A DNA stretch of 64,000 nt from Burkholderia sp. (GCA_031253835.1 JAIRVP010000013.1:23564-87563), one strand, 5' to 3'; positions 50,829 through 60,507 are shown, counted from the first letter of the stretch. Program-made: numbers and translations. The notes: generated by a model from the letters alone, not told the origin.

Positions 50829-53567
50829 ATGAACAAGACGTATCGCAGCATCTGGAACGCCGTGACCCAAACGTGGACGGCCGCGGCCGAGACGGCGAAG
50901 TCGCATTCGAAGGGTTCGTCGCGCGTGGCGCGGCAGGCGCTGATCGCGGTTGCGCTGGGTGGTGCGGCGATCGGCAGCGCAGCAGCGGCAGAAGTGTGCA
51001 CGACGGAAGAAGGCACGAGCGGCACGGTCGATGCATCGGGTGTGTGCCAGGTGGCAAGCTCCGGCGCCATCGGCACGATGGGGGCGATCGGCACCACGGC
51101 CACGCTCGACGACGCCTACATCAAGGTCCTGCCCATCAGCGGTCTGGGCAACGCCACTGCAGGTATCGCGGGCGCCATCGCCATCGGTGCCGGCGCAACG
51201 GCCGGCACGGGTGGCGGTGAAGTCGCGATCGGGCAAAGCACGTCCGCTCAGGGCTTGTCGTCGGCCGCAATAGGCTCCAGCGCATCCGCATATGGAACAG
51301 GCGCAACGGCAATCGGCCGCCGTACCTCGGCAAACGGCAACTTTGCAACCGCATTGGGTAATCTCGCCGCTGCGCAGGCAGACAGCGCGGTCGCGATCGG
51401 CAGCCAGGCGACGGCCACCGGCACAAGCAGTGTGGCACTCGGCGCGAATGCGTCTGCGAGCGCTCAAAACGTGATCGCCATCGGCAACAGCGCATCAGCC
51501 TCCGAAATCAACAGCATGTCGCTCGGGGCATCTTCGACTGCCAACGCGCAAAACGCGATTGCCATCGGCACGGGCTCGACGGCCTCCAGCATGAACAACA
51601 CGGCGCTGGGCACCTCGGCCCGAGCGACCGGTGCGGCAGCGACGGCCGTCGGCATGAGCGCGAGCGCAGCGGGCTATCACTCGGTCGCACTCGGTGTGGC
51701 AGCCAGCGCGGGCAATAGCGAATCCGTAGCGATCGGTGTCAGCTCGACCACGGATCGCGACAACTCCGTATCCGTCGGTTCGTCTGCCCTGCAACGCCAG
51801 ATCACCAACATGGCCGCCGGCACGAAGGCGACCGACGCCGTGAACGTCTCCCAGCTCGAACCGGTCGTGACCGCACTCGGCGGCGGCGCGGCAATCGATC
51901 CGGCAACGGGCGCCGTCACGGGTCCGACGTACGCACTCGCCAACGGCGGCACGCAGACGACCGTCGGCGGCGCACTCGGCGCGCTCGATAGCGCGCTGAC
52001 GACCGCGAACGGCAACATCGCGAAGAACACGGCCGACATCACGGACATCAACACCCAGCTCGGCGATCTGTCGAAGGGCACGATCGGTCTCGTCCAGCAA
52101 GCGAGCGCGGGCGCCGACATCACGGTCGGTGCAGGCACCGACGGCGCGGCAGTCAATTTCGCCGGCACGGCGGGCGACCGCAAGCTGACGGGCGTGGCGG
52201 CAGGCGCCGTCTCGGCGACGAGCACCGACGCCGTGAACGGCTCGCAGCTGCACGGCATGGCAGGCAGTGTCGCATCGGCCATCGGCGGCGGCTCGACGGT
52301 GAACCCGGACGGCTCGATCTCCGCACCGTCCTTCTCGGTCGGCGACGGCAGCGGCGGCACGACGATCGTCCATTCGGTCGGCGACGTCGTCACCAACCTC
52401 GACGGGCGCGTGACGAAAAACGAAGGTGCAATCTCGGATCTCGCCGACCAGATCGGCAGCGGCGCGCTCGGCCTCGTCCAGCAGGCCGGTGCGAACGACG
52501 CGATCAAGGTCGGTGCGGCTACCGGCGGCACGTCGGTGAATTTCACCGGCGCCAGCGGCGCACGCACGCTGTCCGGCGTCGCGAACGGCGTGAATGACGA
52601 CGACGTGGTCACGATCGCGCAGTTGAAGGCAACCGGCCTCATCGACTACACCGGCAAGGAGATCGGCGCGGTCACGTACGACGGCATCGGTCTCGACACC
52701 GTGACGTTCGGCGGCACGGGCGGTACGACACTGTCGAACGTGAAAGCCGGTGTGGCGGATATGGACGCCGTGAACATGAGCCAGCTCAACAGCCTGCAAC
52801 AGGAGTTCGCGCAGAAGTACGGCGACCTGTCCGGCCGCGTCGGCGACCTCGAAGCGGGCGGGTCGGGTGGCGGCTCGGGCGGCGGTTCGGGTGGCGTCGG
52901 TACGGGTACGGGCGGCCCCGGCTCGATCGTCGTCGGCGACGGCGCGGACGCATCGGGCTCGAACGGCTCGGCGATCGGCCAGGGGTCGGTCGCCTCGGGC
53001 AACAACGGTTCGGCTGTCGGCCAGGGTGCGGTTGCGTCGGGCGACAACGGCTCGGCATTCGGTCAGGGTTCCGTCGCGTCGGGTTCGAACGGCACGGCAA
53101 TCGGCCAGGGTGCAGTCGCCTCGGGTGGCAACAGCACGGCGGTCGGCCAGAACGCGAATGCGTCCGGCAACAACTCCGTCGCACTCGGCGCGGGCTCCGT
53201 AGCGGACCGCGACAACGCGGTGTCGGTCGGCTCGGCCGGCAACGAACGCCAGATCACGAACGTCGCGGCCGGTACGGCGCCGACCGACGCGGTCAACGTG
53301 CAGCAGATGAACAACGCAGCCCACAGCGCCCGTCAGGACGCGATGGGCGGTGTCGCGGCGGCGATGGCCGTCGCCGGCCTGCCGCAGTCGACGCAGCCGG
53401 GCCGCACGTTCGTCGCGATGTCCGGCAGCACCTACGGCGGCGAGTACGGCAGCGCGCTCGGCCTGTCGTACATGACGCGCGACGGCAAGTGGACGGTCAA
53501 GGCATCGGCCACCACGAGCAGCCGCGGCGAAGTCGGCGGCGTGATCGGCGGCGGCTTCTACTGGTAA
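50829..53567 (+). CDS. Trimeric autotransporter adhesin 1
   Basis: The 912-residue protein has the extended signal peptide of large type V secreted proteins (MNKTYRSIWNAVTQTWTAAA, cleavage near AAAA/E 53). The passenger has YadA-like head repeats (AIGxxASAxGxxxVALGxxA, residues about 90-320), neck/stalk segments (DAVNVSQL, NGSQLHGMAGSVASAIGGGS), then a second head at about 700-800 made of 14-residue repeats (NGSAIGQGSVASG). The C-terminal 70-residue trimeric beta-barrel anchor ends VGGVIGGGFYW. It should mediate surface adhesion. Ribosome-binding site GAAAGGAGTAGGG. It is the first adhesin after the hybrid kinase. Confidence 0.95.
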   Translation: MNKTYRSIWNAVTQTWTAAAETAKSHSKGSSRVARQALIAVALGGAAIGSAAAAEVCTTEEGTSGTVDASGVCQVASSGAIGTMGAIGTTATLDDAYIKVLPISGLGNATAGIAGAIAIGAGATAGTGGGEVAIGQSTSAQGLSSAAIGSSASAYGTGATAIGRRTSANGNFATALGNLAAAQADSAVAIGSQATATGTSSVALGANASASAQNVIAIGNSASASEINSMSLGASSTANAQNAIAIGTGSTASSMNNTALGTSARATGAAATAVGMSASAAGYHSVALGVAASAGNSESVAIGVSSTTDRDNSVSVGSSALQRQITNMAAGTKATDAVNVSQLEPVVTALGGGAAIDPATGAVTGPTYALANGGTQTTVGGALGALDSALTTANGNIAKNTADITDINTQLGDLSKGTIGLVQQASAGADITVGAGTDGAAVNFAGTAGDRKLTGVAAGAVSATSTDAVNGSQLHGMAGSVASAIGGGSTVNPDGSISAPSFSVGDGSGGTTIVHSVGDVVTNLDGRVTKNEGAISDLADQIGSGALGLVQQAGANDAIKVGAATGGTSVNFTGASGARTLSGVANGVNDDDVVTIAQLKATGLIDYTGKEIGAVTYDGIGLDTVTFGGTGGTTLSNVKAGVADMDAVNMSQLNSLQQEFAQKYGDLSGRVGDLEAGGSGGGSGGGSGGVGTGTGGPGSIVVGDGADASGSNGSAIGQGSVASGNNGSAVGQGAVASGDNGSAFGQGSVASGSNGTAIGQGAVASGGNSTAVGQNANASGNNSVALGAGSVADRDNAVSVGSAGNERQITNVAAGTAPTDAVNVQQMNNAAHSARQDAMGGVAAAMAVAGLPQSTQPGRTFVAMSGSTYGGEYGSALGLSYMTRDGKWTVKASATTSSRGEVGGVIGGGFYW
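52950..53190 (+). repeat. 42-bp tandem repeats coding 14-residue head units (adhesin 1)
   Basis: About five copies of a 42-bp unit encode ASGxNGSAxGQGxV variants. Copies differ mostly at synonymous sites. They lie after a GSGGG linker and before the anchor. Confidence 0.75.
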
Positions 53568-53939
53568 GCCGGCGGGCCGGTCACGGCTCGTCACGGTATC
53601 GCCCGTCTCCCGTTCCGGGCCCTGGATTTCCGTCCGAAACGGGAACGCGTGATCTCCGCCGCACCTCACCCGGAAAGCAGTGTCTCCTGACCGGGGTTTT
53701 CTTCATACCCAACGTCACGCCCCTCACGCGGGGCGCGACGCCTCCCTCTGAACGCGGCGCAATCCAGCGCACCGCGCCCGCCTTCCGCCCCGCCCTCATC
53801 CAGTCCGGACACGCCCCTGCGTACGTGTAGGACTGGGCCTACACAGGCCGTATCTCGAATCAGCCATGGACGACTGATTAGGACGAGGCCGATCCCTACC
53901 ATGGAATCAAGACCTGACAAACTGAAAGGAGTAGGGACC
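53568..53939. other. Intergenic region between adhesins 1 and 2
   Basis: This 372-bp gap has a possible hairpin after adhesin 1 (TCCCGTT at about 53606 with AACGGGA, and GCCCC/GGGGC at 53724-53740), none with a U-tract. Its right half repeats the adhesin 1 control region. Confidence 0.5.
53826..53879 (+). promoter_or_regulatory. Adhesin 2 control region (two dyads)
   Basis: TGTAGG-N6-CCTACA (53826-53843, perfect) and AATCAG-N10-CTGATT (53858-53879) precede adhesin 2. They mirror the pair before adhesin 1 in order, spacing and partly sequence. Confidence 0.65.
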
Positions 53940-56900
53940 ATGAACAAGACCTATCGCAGCATCTGGAACGCGGCGACGAGCACCTGGACGGCAGCGGCCG
54001 AGACGGCAAAGTCGCATTCGAAGGGTTCTTCGCGAATCGCGCGACAGGCGTTGATCGCGCTCGCGCTGGGCGGCGCGGTGATCGGCAGCGCAGCCGCGGC
54101 GGAAGTGTGCACGGCGGAAGACGGGTCGAGCGGCACGGTCGACGAAGCCGGCGTGTGCAAGGCGGCCGGTGGCGGCGCGATCGGCACGATGGGGACGATC
54201 GGTACGATGGCGGCCGACGACACGACCTACGTGAAGGTGAACAGTACCGTCAACGCCGCATCGGCGACCGGTAGCAATGCAGTAGCCATTGGCCAAAGCG
54301 TGAGTTCGGCCGGATCAAGTTCGGTTGCCGTGGGTTCTGCCACGATCGCCAACGGTCTTCACTCCGTCGCACTTGGCGCATCGGCAACCAACGCTGATGC
54401 CAGCGACCGACAGATCGCCATCGGTAGTGCCGCGCGAACCTCTGGACGCTACACGGTCGCGATGGGGTATCAGGCCTCGGCATCGGCAGAAGATGCCCTG
54501 GCGTTCGGACGCGCTTCTTCCGCAACGAATACCGGTGCATTGGCGATCGGTGCCACCGCAACGTCCGGCGGAACGGGCTCGACGGCGATCGGCCAGTCGG
54601 CCACCGTCGTCAGCGGGGCAACCAATGCCGTCGCACTCGGCATGAATGCGCATGTGGCAAATTCGAACTCGGCTGCGCTCGGCTCCAATTCGTCCGCAGC
54701 AGGCACCTATTCCAGCGCAATGGGCCCGTCGGCCACGTCGACCGGTACGGCGACCATCGCGGTTGGCGGGAACTCGACGGCCACCGGAAGCTGGAGTGTC
54801 GCCATCGGCGGAGCCACCGGCAGCGGCCGGGGCGCGGTTGCGTCGGGCGCCCACTCGATCGCGCTCGGGTCCACGGCTAGCGCCAGCGCCGACAATGCCG
54901 TGGCGCTCGGCGACAGCACGGTTGCGAACCGCGCAAACACCGTATCCGTGGGTGCGGCAGTCGCCAACATGGACGGCAATACCTTCACCCGCCAGATCGT
55001 CAACGTCGCAGCCGGCACGGAAGACAACGATGCCGTCAACGTCGGCCAGATGAACGCCGGCCTGTCGACGACGAACGCGTCGATCGCAGCCACGAACACG
55101 GCATTGTCGACGACCAACGCCTCGCTTTCGACAACGAACGCGAACCTCTCGACGACCAACACCACGCTGGCCGCCACGAACGCGACGCTGTCGACGGCCA
55201 ATACCCAAATTGCCGCGCTGAACGGCGACATGGCGGCCGCGAAGACCGGCATCTCGACGAACACGTCCGACATCACGAAGCTCAACGACAAGCTGAACGG
55301 CCTGTCGGACGGCACGATCGGTCTCGTCCAGCAAGCGGCGGCCGGTGCGGATCTGACGGTCGGTGCGAACACCGACGGTGCGGCGGTGAACTTCGCCGGC
55401 ACGGCAGGCGACCGCAAGCTGACGGGCATCGCCGCCGGCACGGCCGATTCGGACGCCGTGAACGTCGGCCAGATGAACGCCGGCCTGTCGACCACGAATG
55501 CCGCGATTTCGAGCCTCGACGGTCGCGTCACGAACAACGAAACCGCCATCACGAATCTCGACGGTCGCATGACGACCAACGAAGGCGCGATCACGAGCAT
55601 CGACAACCGCGTGACGATCAACGAAGGTGCAATCACGAAGCTCGCCGACGAAATCGGCAGCGGGACGCTCGGCCTCGTCCAGCAGGCCAAGGCAGGCGAC
55701 GACCTGACGGTCGGTGCAAACACCGACGGCGCAGCGGTGAACTTCGCCGGTACGGCCGGCGACCGCAAGCTGTCGGGCATCGCTGCCGGCACGGCCGATT
55801 CGGACGCCGTGAACGTCAGCCAGATGAACGCCGGCCTGTCGACCACGAACGCCGCGATCTCGGGCCTCGACGGCCGCGTGACGACCAATGAAACCGCGAT
55901 CACGAATCTCGGCGGCCGCGTGACGACCAACGAAACCGCGCTCACGAATCTCGACGGCCGCATGACGACCAGCGAGACGACGATCACGAACATCGACAAC
56001 CGCGTAACGGCTAACGAAGGCTCGATCACGAGCATCGACAACCGCGTGACGGTGAACGAAGGCGCCATCACGAAACTCGCCGACCAGATCGGCAGCGGCG
56101 AACTCGGCCTCGTCCAGCAAGCCAACGCGGGCGATGACCTGACGGTCGGCGCGAACACGGACGGTGCAGCCGTGAACTTCGCCGGCACGGCGGGTGACCG
56201 CCAGCTGACGGGTATCGCAGCCGGCACGGCCGATACGGATGCCGTGAACGTCGGCCAGATGAATGCCGGCCTGTCGACCACGAACGCCGCGATCTCGAAA
56301 CTCGACGGCCGCGTGACCGACAACGAGACGGCGATCACCGACCTCGGCAGCCGCATGACGAACAGCGAGACCGCCCTCACTGCCATCGACGGCCGCGTGA
56401 CGAATATCGACAACCGCGTGACGGTGAACGAAGGCGCACTGACGAAGCTCGCCGACCAGATCGGCAGCGGCGAACTCGGCCTGGTCCAGCAGAACGCGAC
56501 GACGGGCGCGATCACGGTCGCCGCGGCGACGGGTGGTGCGTCGGTGAACTTCGCCGGCACGGGCGGCGCGCGCGTGCTGTCCGGCGTCGCGAACGGCGTG
56601 CACGACGACGACGTCGTGACGGTGTCGCAGCTCCGCGCAACCGGCCTCATCGACTACACGGGCAAGGAAGTCGGCGCAGTCACGTACGACAGCGGCCTCA
56701 ATTTCGACACCGTGACCTTCGCCGGCTCGAACGGCACGAAGCTGATGCGCGTCGCGGCGGGCGACATCGGCGCGACGAGCATGGATGCGATCAACGGTAG
56801 CCAGCTGTTCGATCTGCAAGAACAGTTCGCCAAGCAGTACGGCGACCTGAGCGGCCAGTTCGGTGATCTGGCAAGCCGCTTCGGCGACCTGTCCGGCCGC

Positions 56901-57701
56901 GTCGGCGATCTCGAAGCAGGCGCTGGCTCGGGCGGCGGCAGCGGCGGCCCGGGCACGGGTGGCGACGGCTCGATCGTCGTCGGTGACGGCGCGGTCGCGT
57001 CGGGCGAGAACGCCTCGGCCATCGGTCAAGGTTCGCTCGCGTCGGGTGAAAACGCTTCGGCGGTCGGCCAGGGCGCGGTCGCATCGGGCGACAACGGGTC
57101 GGCCTTCGGTCAGGGCGCGGTCGCATCGGGCAGCAACGGCTCGGCCATCGGTCAAGGTTCGGTCGCCTCCGGTGAGAACGGCACCGCCGTCGGTCAGGGT
57201 GCAGTGGCATCCGGTGAAAACAGCACCGCACTCGGACAGGGCGCCTCGGCTGCCGGCAGCAGCTCGGTCGCGATCGGCCAGGGCTCGGTGGCCACCGAAG
57301 CGAACACGGTTTCGTTCGGCGACGGCACGGCAGAAAGCAACCGCCGCCTCGTCAACATCGCTGACGGCATCAACGCCAGCGACGCCGCAACGAAGGGCCA
57401 GCTCGACCGCGCAATGGAGTCGGTGGACGCACGCTTCAACGACACGAACCGCGCGATCAACGACGTCGCGAAGAACGCGTACGCCGGTATCGCTGCCGCG
57501 ATGGCGATGCCGAACATGACGCCGTCGGCGCCGGGCAAGACGGTGGTGGCAGTCGGCACCGCGAACTTCAAGAGCGGCTCGGCCATCGCCGCCGGCGCCA
57601 CCTACCGGTCGCGCAACGGCAAATGGCTGGTGAACGGCGCGGCATCGCTCACGTCGGTCGGCGACGCCGGTGTGCGTGCCCAGGTCGGCTATGAGTTCTG
57701 A
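53940..57701 (+). CDS. Trimeric autotransporter adhesin 2
   Basis: The 1253-residue protein starts MNKTYRSIWNAATSTWTAAA, nearly identical to adhesin 1 in its extended signal peptide. A YadA-like head follows (about 95-350). Then a coiled-coil stalk starts with heptad-like LSTTNASLSTTN repeats. It continues in three to four long repeats of LGLVQQAxAGDDLTVGANTD and AAISxLDGRVTxNETAI. Before the anchor lie 14-residue repeats (ENASAVGQGAVASG). The barrel ends VGDAGVRAQVGYEF. The start at 53940 is chosen by GGAGTAGGG and by homology to adhesin 1. Confidence 0.95.
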   Translation: MNKTYRSIWNAATSTWTAAAETAKSHSKGSSRIARQALIALALGGAVIGSAAAAEVCTAEDGSSGTVDEAGVCKAAGGGAIGTMGTIGTMAADDTTYVKVNSTVNAASATGSNAVAIGQSVSSAGSSSVAVGSATIANGLHSVALGASATNADASDRQIAIGSAARTSGRYTVAMGYQASASAEDALAFGRASSATNTGALAIGATATSGGTGSTAIGQSATVVSGATNAVALGMNAHVANSNSAALGSNSSAAGTYSSAMGPSATSTGTATIAVGGNSTATGSWSVAIGGATGSGRGAVASGAHSIALGSTASASADNAVALGDSTVANRANTVSVGAAVANMDGNTFTRQIVNVAAGTEDNDAVNVGQMNAGLSTTNASIAATNTALSTTNASLSTTNANLSTTNTTLAATNATLSTANTQIAALNGDMAAAKTGISTNTSDITKLNDKLNGLSDGTIGLVQQAAAGADLTVGANTDGAAVNFAGTAGDRKLTGIAAGTADSDAVNVGQMNAGLSTTNAAISSLDGRVTNNETAITNLDGRMTTNEGAITSIDNRVTINEGAITKLADEIGSGTLGLVQQAKAGDDLTVGANTDGAAVNFAGTAGDRKLSGIAAGTADSDAVNVSQMNAGLSTTNAAISGLDGRVTTNETAITNLGGRVTTNETALTNLDGRMTTSETTITNIDNRVTANEGSITSIDNRVTVNEGAITKLADQIGSGELGLVQQANAGDDLTVGANTDGAAVNFAGTAGDRQLTGIAAGTADTDAVNVGQMNAGLSTTNAAISKLDGRVTDNETAITDLGSRMTNSETALTAIDGRVTNIDNRVTVNEGALTKLADQIGSGELGLVQQNATTGAITVAAATGGASVNFAGTGGARVLSGVANGVHDDDVVTVSQLRATGLIDYTGKEVGAVTYDSGLNFDTVTFAGSNGTKLMRVAAGDIGATSMDAINGSQLFDLQEQFAKQYGDLSGQFGDLASRFGDLSGRVGDLEAGAGSGGGSGGPGTGGDGSIVVGDGAVASGENASAIGQGSLASGENASAVGQGAVASGDNGSAFGQGAVASGSNGSAIGQGSVASGENGTAVGQGAVASGENSTALGQGASAAGSSSVAIGQGSVATEANTVSFGDGTAESNRRLVNIADGINASDAATKGQLDRAMESVDARFNDTNRAINDVAKNAYAGIAAAMAMPNMTPSAPGKTVVAVGTANFKSGSAIAAGATYRSRNGKWLVNGAASLTSVGDAGVRAQVGYEF
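55060..56510 (+). repeat. Stalk repeats of adhesin 2
   Basis: A run of seven-residue STTNA units (55060-55210) is followed by four long units whose LGLVQQ starts lie near 55320, 55670, 56104 and 56476. The unit length is variable (about 350-435 bp) because the N/DGRVT-x-NE blocks differ in number. Confidence 0.7.
56995..57300 (+). repeat. 42-bp tandem repeats coding 14-residue head units (adhesin 2)
   Basis: About seven copies encode VASGENGSAVGQGA variants. They correspond to the repeat block of adhesin 1 but with more copies. Confidence 0.75.
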
Positions 57702-57937
57702 CCTGAACGCGCCGCCTCGCGCGGCGCCTCAACCCGAAGCGGGGGGCGCGATCCCCCTGCTGTTCGGCCGACGGCCGGTGCCGATTCCGCCAGGAGTCGC
57801 CACCGGCCGTCGGCGCGAGCGCAGCGTGTGCGGCCTGCCGTTTCGCCGTTCGCCGCTGCGTCCCTGCGCCGATGTGATTCCTCCCACCTTCGCAGGACAG
57901 ATGCGCCGCTCGCGGCGGCGCGACGCGTGAGACCCCA

Positions 57938-58627
57938 ATGACAAGAACCTTCCCCATCCGCATCGTGATCGCCGACGATCATCCGGCCGTCGTCATCGGT
58001 GCCCGCTACGAGCTGTCGGCGTCGAACACCGTGTCGGTCGTCGCGACCGCACACAATTCGACGGAGCTGATTGAAGCGCTGGCGAGCCATCCGTGCGACG
58101 TGCTCGTGTCCGACTACGCGATGCCCGGCACCGAATACGGCGACGGACTGACGATGTTTACGGCGCTGCTCAAGCGCTTTCCCGGCCTGAAGATCGTCGT
58201 GATGACGATGATGGAGAACGCGGTCGCGTTGCGCGCGCTGATCGATCTCGGCATCGCGTGCATCGTCAGCAAGTCGGACATGCCGAATCACCTGACGATG
58301 GCGATCCACGCGGCCTATACCAACGGCCGCTACCTGTCGCCGTCGATGGACCGGATCCTGCGCAACACGGGCAGCGCGAACGGCAAGACACCCGCGCTGT
58401 CGGTGCGCGAAGTCGAGGTGATCCGGTTGTTTTCGTCGGGCCTGTCGGTCAACGAGATCGCCGAGAAGCTGAGCCGCAGCAAGAAGACCATCAGCACGCA
58501 GAAGAGCTCGGCAATGCAGAAGCTCGGGATCGAGCGCGATGTCGATCTGGTCCGCTACGCGATCTCGTGCGGGCTCGTGTCGGACTATGGGTTTGCGCCA
58601 GCGCCGGCGGCCGGCAACGCGAACTGA
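57938..58627 (+). CDS. LuxR/FixJ-type response regulator (RcsB-like) 1
   Basis: The 229-residue protein has a receiver with D13/D14, the phospho-acceptor D59 in VLVSDYAMPGTEYGDG, and K at SKSD, then a LuxR HTH at about 150-210 (LSVREVEVIRLFSSGLSVNE, SRSKKTISTQKSSAMQKLGI). The PGTEYGDG motif and TISTQK region are typical of RcsB/BvgA-like regulators. It is downstream of adhesin 2 on the same strand and faces its paralogue across a short gap. It is a likely partner of the hybrid kinase. Confidence 0.94.
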   Translation: MTRTFPIRIVIADDHPAVVIGARYELSASNTVSVVATAHNSTELIEALASHPCDVLVSDYAMPGTEYGDGLTMFTALLKRFPGLKIVVMTMMENAVALRALIDLGIACIVSKSDMPNHLTMAIHAAYTNGRYLSPSMDRILRNTGSANGKTPALSVREVEVIRLFSSGLSVNEIAEKLSRSKKTISTQKSSAMQKLGIERDVDLVRYAISCGLVSDYGFAPAPAAGNAN

Positions 58628-58745
58628 ACCACTGAAAATGCTTCACGGCAGCGTCACCGTCCGTGAAGCCTCCGCGCGCCGGTGACACCCGGCGTGCGGC
58701 CCGTCCGCCGCGCCCTCCGGCAGCGGCGCGACGACGCTCGCCCAG

Positions 58746-59465
58746 TCAGACCGGGTCGGCGCTCCCTTCCTCTTCCGTCCCCGTGCTGCGCCCTTCGCTG
58801 CCCGAAGCAGCCACGATCCCGTGCTCGATCGCGTAGCGCAGCAGGTCGATGTCCTTTTCCAGCCCGAGCTTTTCCATCGCGCGCGCCTTCTGCGTGCTGA
58901 TGGTCTTCTTGCTGCGGCTGAGTTTTTCCGCGATCTCGTTGACGGTCAGCCCCGACGCGTAATGCCGCACGACTTCGAGCTCGCGCTCGCTCAGGTCGCG
59001 CTTCTGGTCGGCCGCCCGCGCGCTCGAATGCGACGTGAGCGTGCGCACGACCTTCTCGACCGACGGCGAGTAATACGTGCCGCCTGTCGCGGCCGCGTGG
59101 ATTGCGGGGATCAGGTGATCGATGGTGTCGGACTTGCTGACGATGCAGGTGAGGCCGAGGCGTGTCAGCGCGCCGACCACGGCGGGGTTGTCGAGCATGG
59201 TCAGCACGACCAGCTTGACCGCCGGGAAATGGCGCTGCAGGTACGAGAACAGCGTGATGCCGTCGCCGTGTGCGCTGCCGGGCATCGCGTAATCGGACAC
59301 CACGACATCGCACGCGCCGGCCTTGACCAGTTCGATCAGCTCGGTCGAATTGACGGCCTTGCCGGTCAACTGGATCGTCGGCACCGACGCCAGCCCATGC
59401 TCGACGCCGACGAGCATCGCCGGATGGTCGTCGGCCAGTACCACGCGAATCAGATAGCTTCCCAT
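58746..59465 (-). CDS. LuxR/FixJ-type response regulator (RcsB-like) 2
   Basis: The 239-residue protein is a paralogue of the regulator at 57938. It has D12/D13, D58 in VVVSDYAMPGSAHGDG and the HTH LSERELEVVRHYASGLTVNE, with the same SRSKKTISTQKARAMEKLGL segment. The C-terminus differs. The start MGSYLIRVVLADDHP at 59465 is chosen because the receiver begins immediately. It is convergent with regulator 1 and points toward adhesin 2, away from the OmpA-type gene. Confidence 0.94.
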   Translation of the reverse strand: MGSYLIRVVLADDHPAMLVGVEHGLASVPTIQLTGKAVNSTELIELVKAGACDVVVSDYAMPGSAHGDGITLFSYLQRHFPAVKLVVLTMLDNPAVVGALTRLGLTCIVSKSDTIDHLIPAIHAAATGGTYYSPSVEKVVRTLTSHSSARAADQKRDLSERELEVVRHYASGLTVNEIAEKLSRSKKTISTQKARAMEKLGLEKDIDLLRYAIEHGIVAASGSEGRSTGTEEEGSADPV

Positions 59466-59778
59466 AGTCGTCCAGGATTGCGCGGCAACCGTCACGGCAG
59501 GCTCGCCGTTCGTTTGCCGGCGACGGCGCGGTTCGCGTCGTCGTGGATCGTAATTGGGCGCTATCTTCGCATGAAACCGGGGCGGCAACCATGGATCGGG
59601 CAAGCACTACCGTTCCCGTGGTGCGCCGCCATGAAAAAACCGCCGGCTCGCGATGAGCCGGCGGTTTCGTCCAATTACCGGGTCGGGAACCGGCCGCCTG
59701 CCGGCCGCCGGGCTCCCGCCCCGGTTCGCTGCCGTCGAGGCCGGGCTCGGCTGGCGCCGATTCCCGCCCCGCCCGGCA
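59466..59778. other. Intergenic region with terminator
   Basis: This 313-bp gap holds the promoter of the leftward response regulator gene near its left end, a strong bidirectional terminator (59634-59668), and about 110 bp of GC-rich sequence before the OmpA-like gene end. No frame is credible. Confidence 0.5.
59634..59668. terminator. Bidirectional Rho-independent terminator
   Basis: ACCGCCGGCTC (59639-59649) pairs with GAGCCGGCGGT (59655-59665), an 11-bp stem with a GCGAT loop. Six A lie on the left and TTTCGT on the right. The minus-strand U-tract is best, ending the leftward OmpA-type transcript. Confidence 0.85.
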
Positions 59779-60507
59779 TCAGCGCGCGTCGATACGGATC
59801 TCGACGCGGCGGTTCTGCGCGCGACCTTCGGCCGTCGCGTTCGACGCGACCGGCTCGGCCGAGCCCAGCCCTTCGGACACGAACGACTGCGCCTTCAGGC
59901 CGTTGCTGCTCAGGTAGTTCATCACGTTGCGGGCCCGCGACGCCGACAGCGCGAGGTTGTGCGTCTTGCTGCCCGTCGAATCGGTGAAACCCGTGATCGC
60001 CACGCGGCGGAATTCGATGCCGCTGTTGATCTGCACGAAGCGGTCGAGCTGGCTGCGCGCGTCCGGCGTCAGCACCGCGCTGTCGAACGCGAAGTTCGTG
60101 TCGCCCTGCAGCAGCACCTAGCGCTGCGGGACCGGCTGCGGTTGCGGCTGCGGTTGCGGTTGCGGTTGCGGTTGGGCGACCGGTTGCGGTGCGGGAGCGG
60201 GCTGCGGCTTGCCGCACATGAACGTGATCTCGCGCGGATCCTTCTTCGGCTTGAAGTTGGATACGCCATCGATCATCTCGAGCGGCGTGAAGCCCTGGCC
60301 GCGGCAGAACTGCTCCGCCGCGACCGCACACGCGTTCACGCTGCCGAGCAGCCCGCTGCAGGAGACGCGGAACACGCCGTCCGTCTTGCCCGGAATCGAC
60401 ACGCTGTGGATGTTATAGGTGAGACCCGACTGCGTCGTGCACGCACCGAGCGCCAGCGCGATCGCGCCGACCGAGGCGGCGCGCAACAACAAAGTGGAAA
60501 GTTTCAT
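59779..60507 (-). pseudogene. OmpA-type lipoprotein split by an in-frame TAG
   Basis: From ATG 60507 the frame gives a lipoprotein signal (LALGACTT), a domain with Cys residues (VSCSGLLGSVNACAVAAEQF), then a PQ-repeat linker to residue 129. TAG stands at 60118-60120. The same frame then continues as a complete OmpA C-terminal peptidoglycan-binding domain (VLLQGDTNFAFDSAVLTPDA, ITGFTDSTGS, LSASRARNVMNYLSSNGL, GRAQNRRVEI) to 59779. Without the stop the protein would be 242 residues. Either a point mutation destroyed it, or readthrough occurs. A GTG directly after the stop could restart translation, but without a signal peptide. It sits in the adhesin cluster. Confidence 0.8.
60134..60175 (-). 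repeat. Hexanucleotide repeat coding Pro-Gln linker
   Basis: Seven tandem GGYTGC-type hexamers on the plus strand (GGTTGC or GGCTGC) encode the alternating Pro-Gln linker of the OmpA-type protein just before its in-frame stop. Such repeats can slip without frameshift. Confidence 0.8.

Noticed and set aside
47429..51103. Very long open frame of 1224 codons on the minus strand
   Set aside because: It lies opposite the OmpR-like regulator, the hybrid kinase and the start of adhesin 1, all with clear domains. Its translation is Arg/Ala/His-rich low-complexity sequence typical of antisense frames in GC-rich DNA.
52950..53190. Regular repeats considered as a CRISPR array
   Set aside because: Units are contiguous 42-bp in-frame coding repeats with no spacers, and they encode adhesin head motifs. 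No cas genes are present.
54315..57155. Open frame of 946 codons opposite adhesin 2
   Set aside because: It mirrors the repeat structure of the adhesin gene and has no independent domain or signal.
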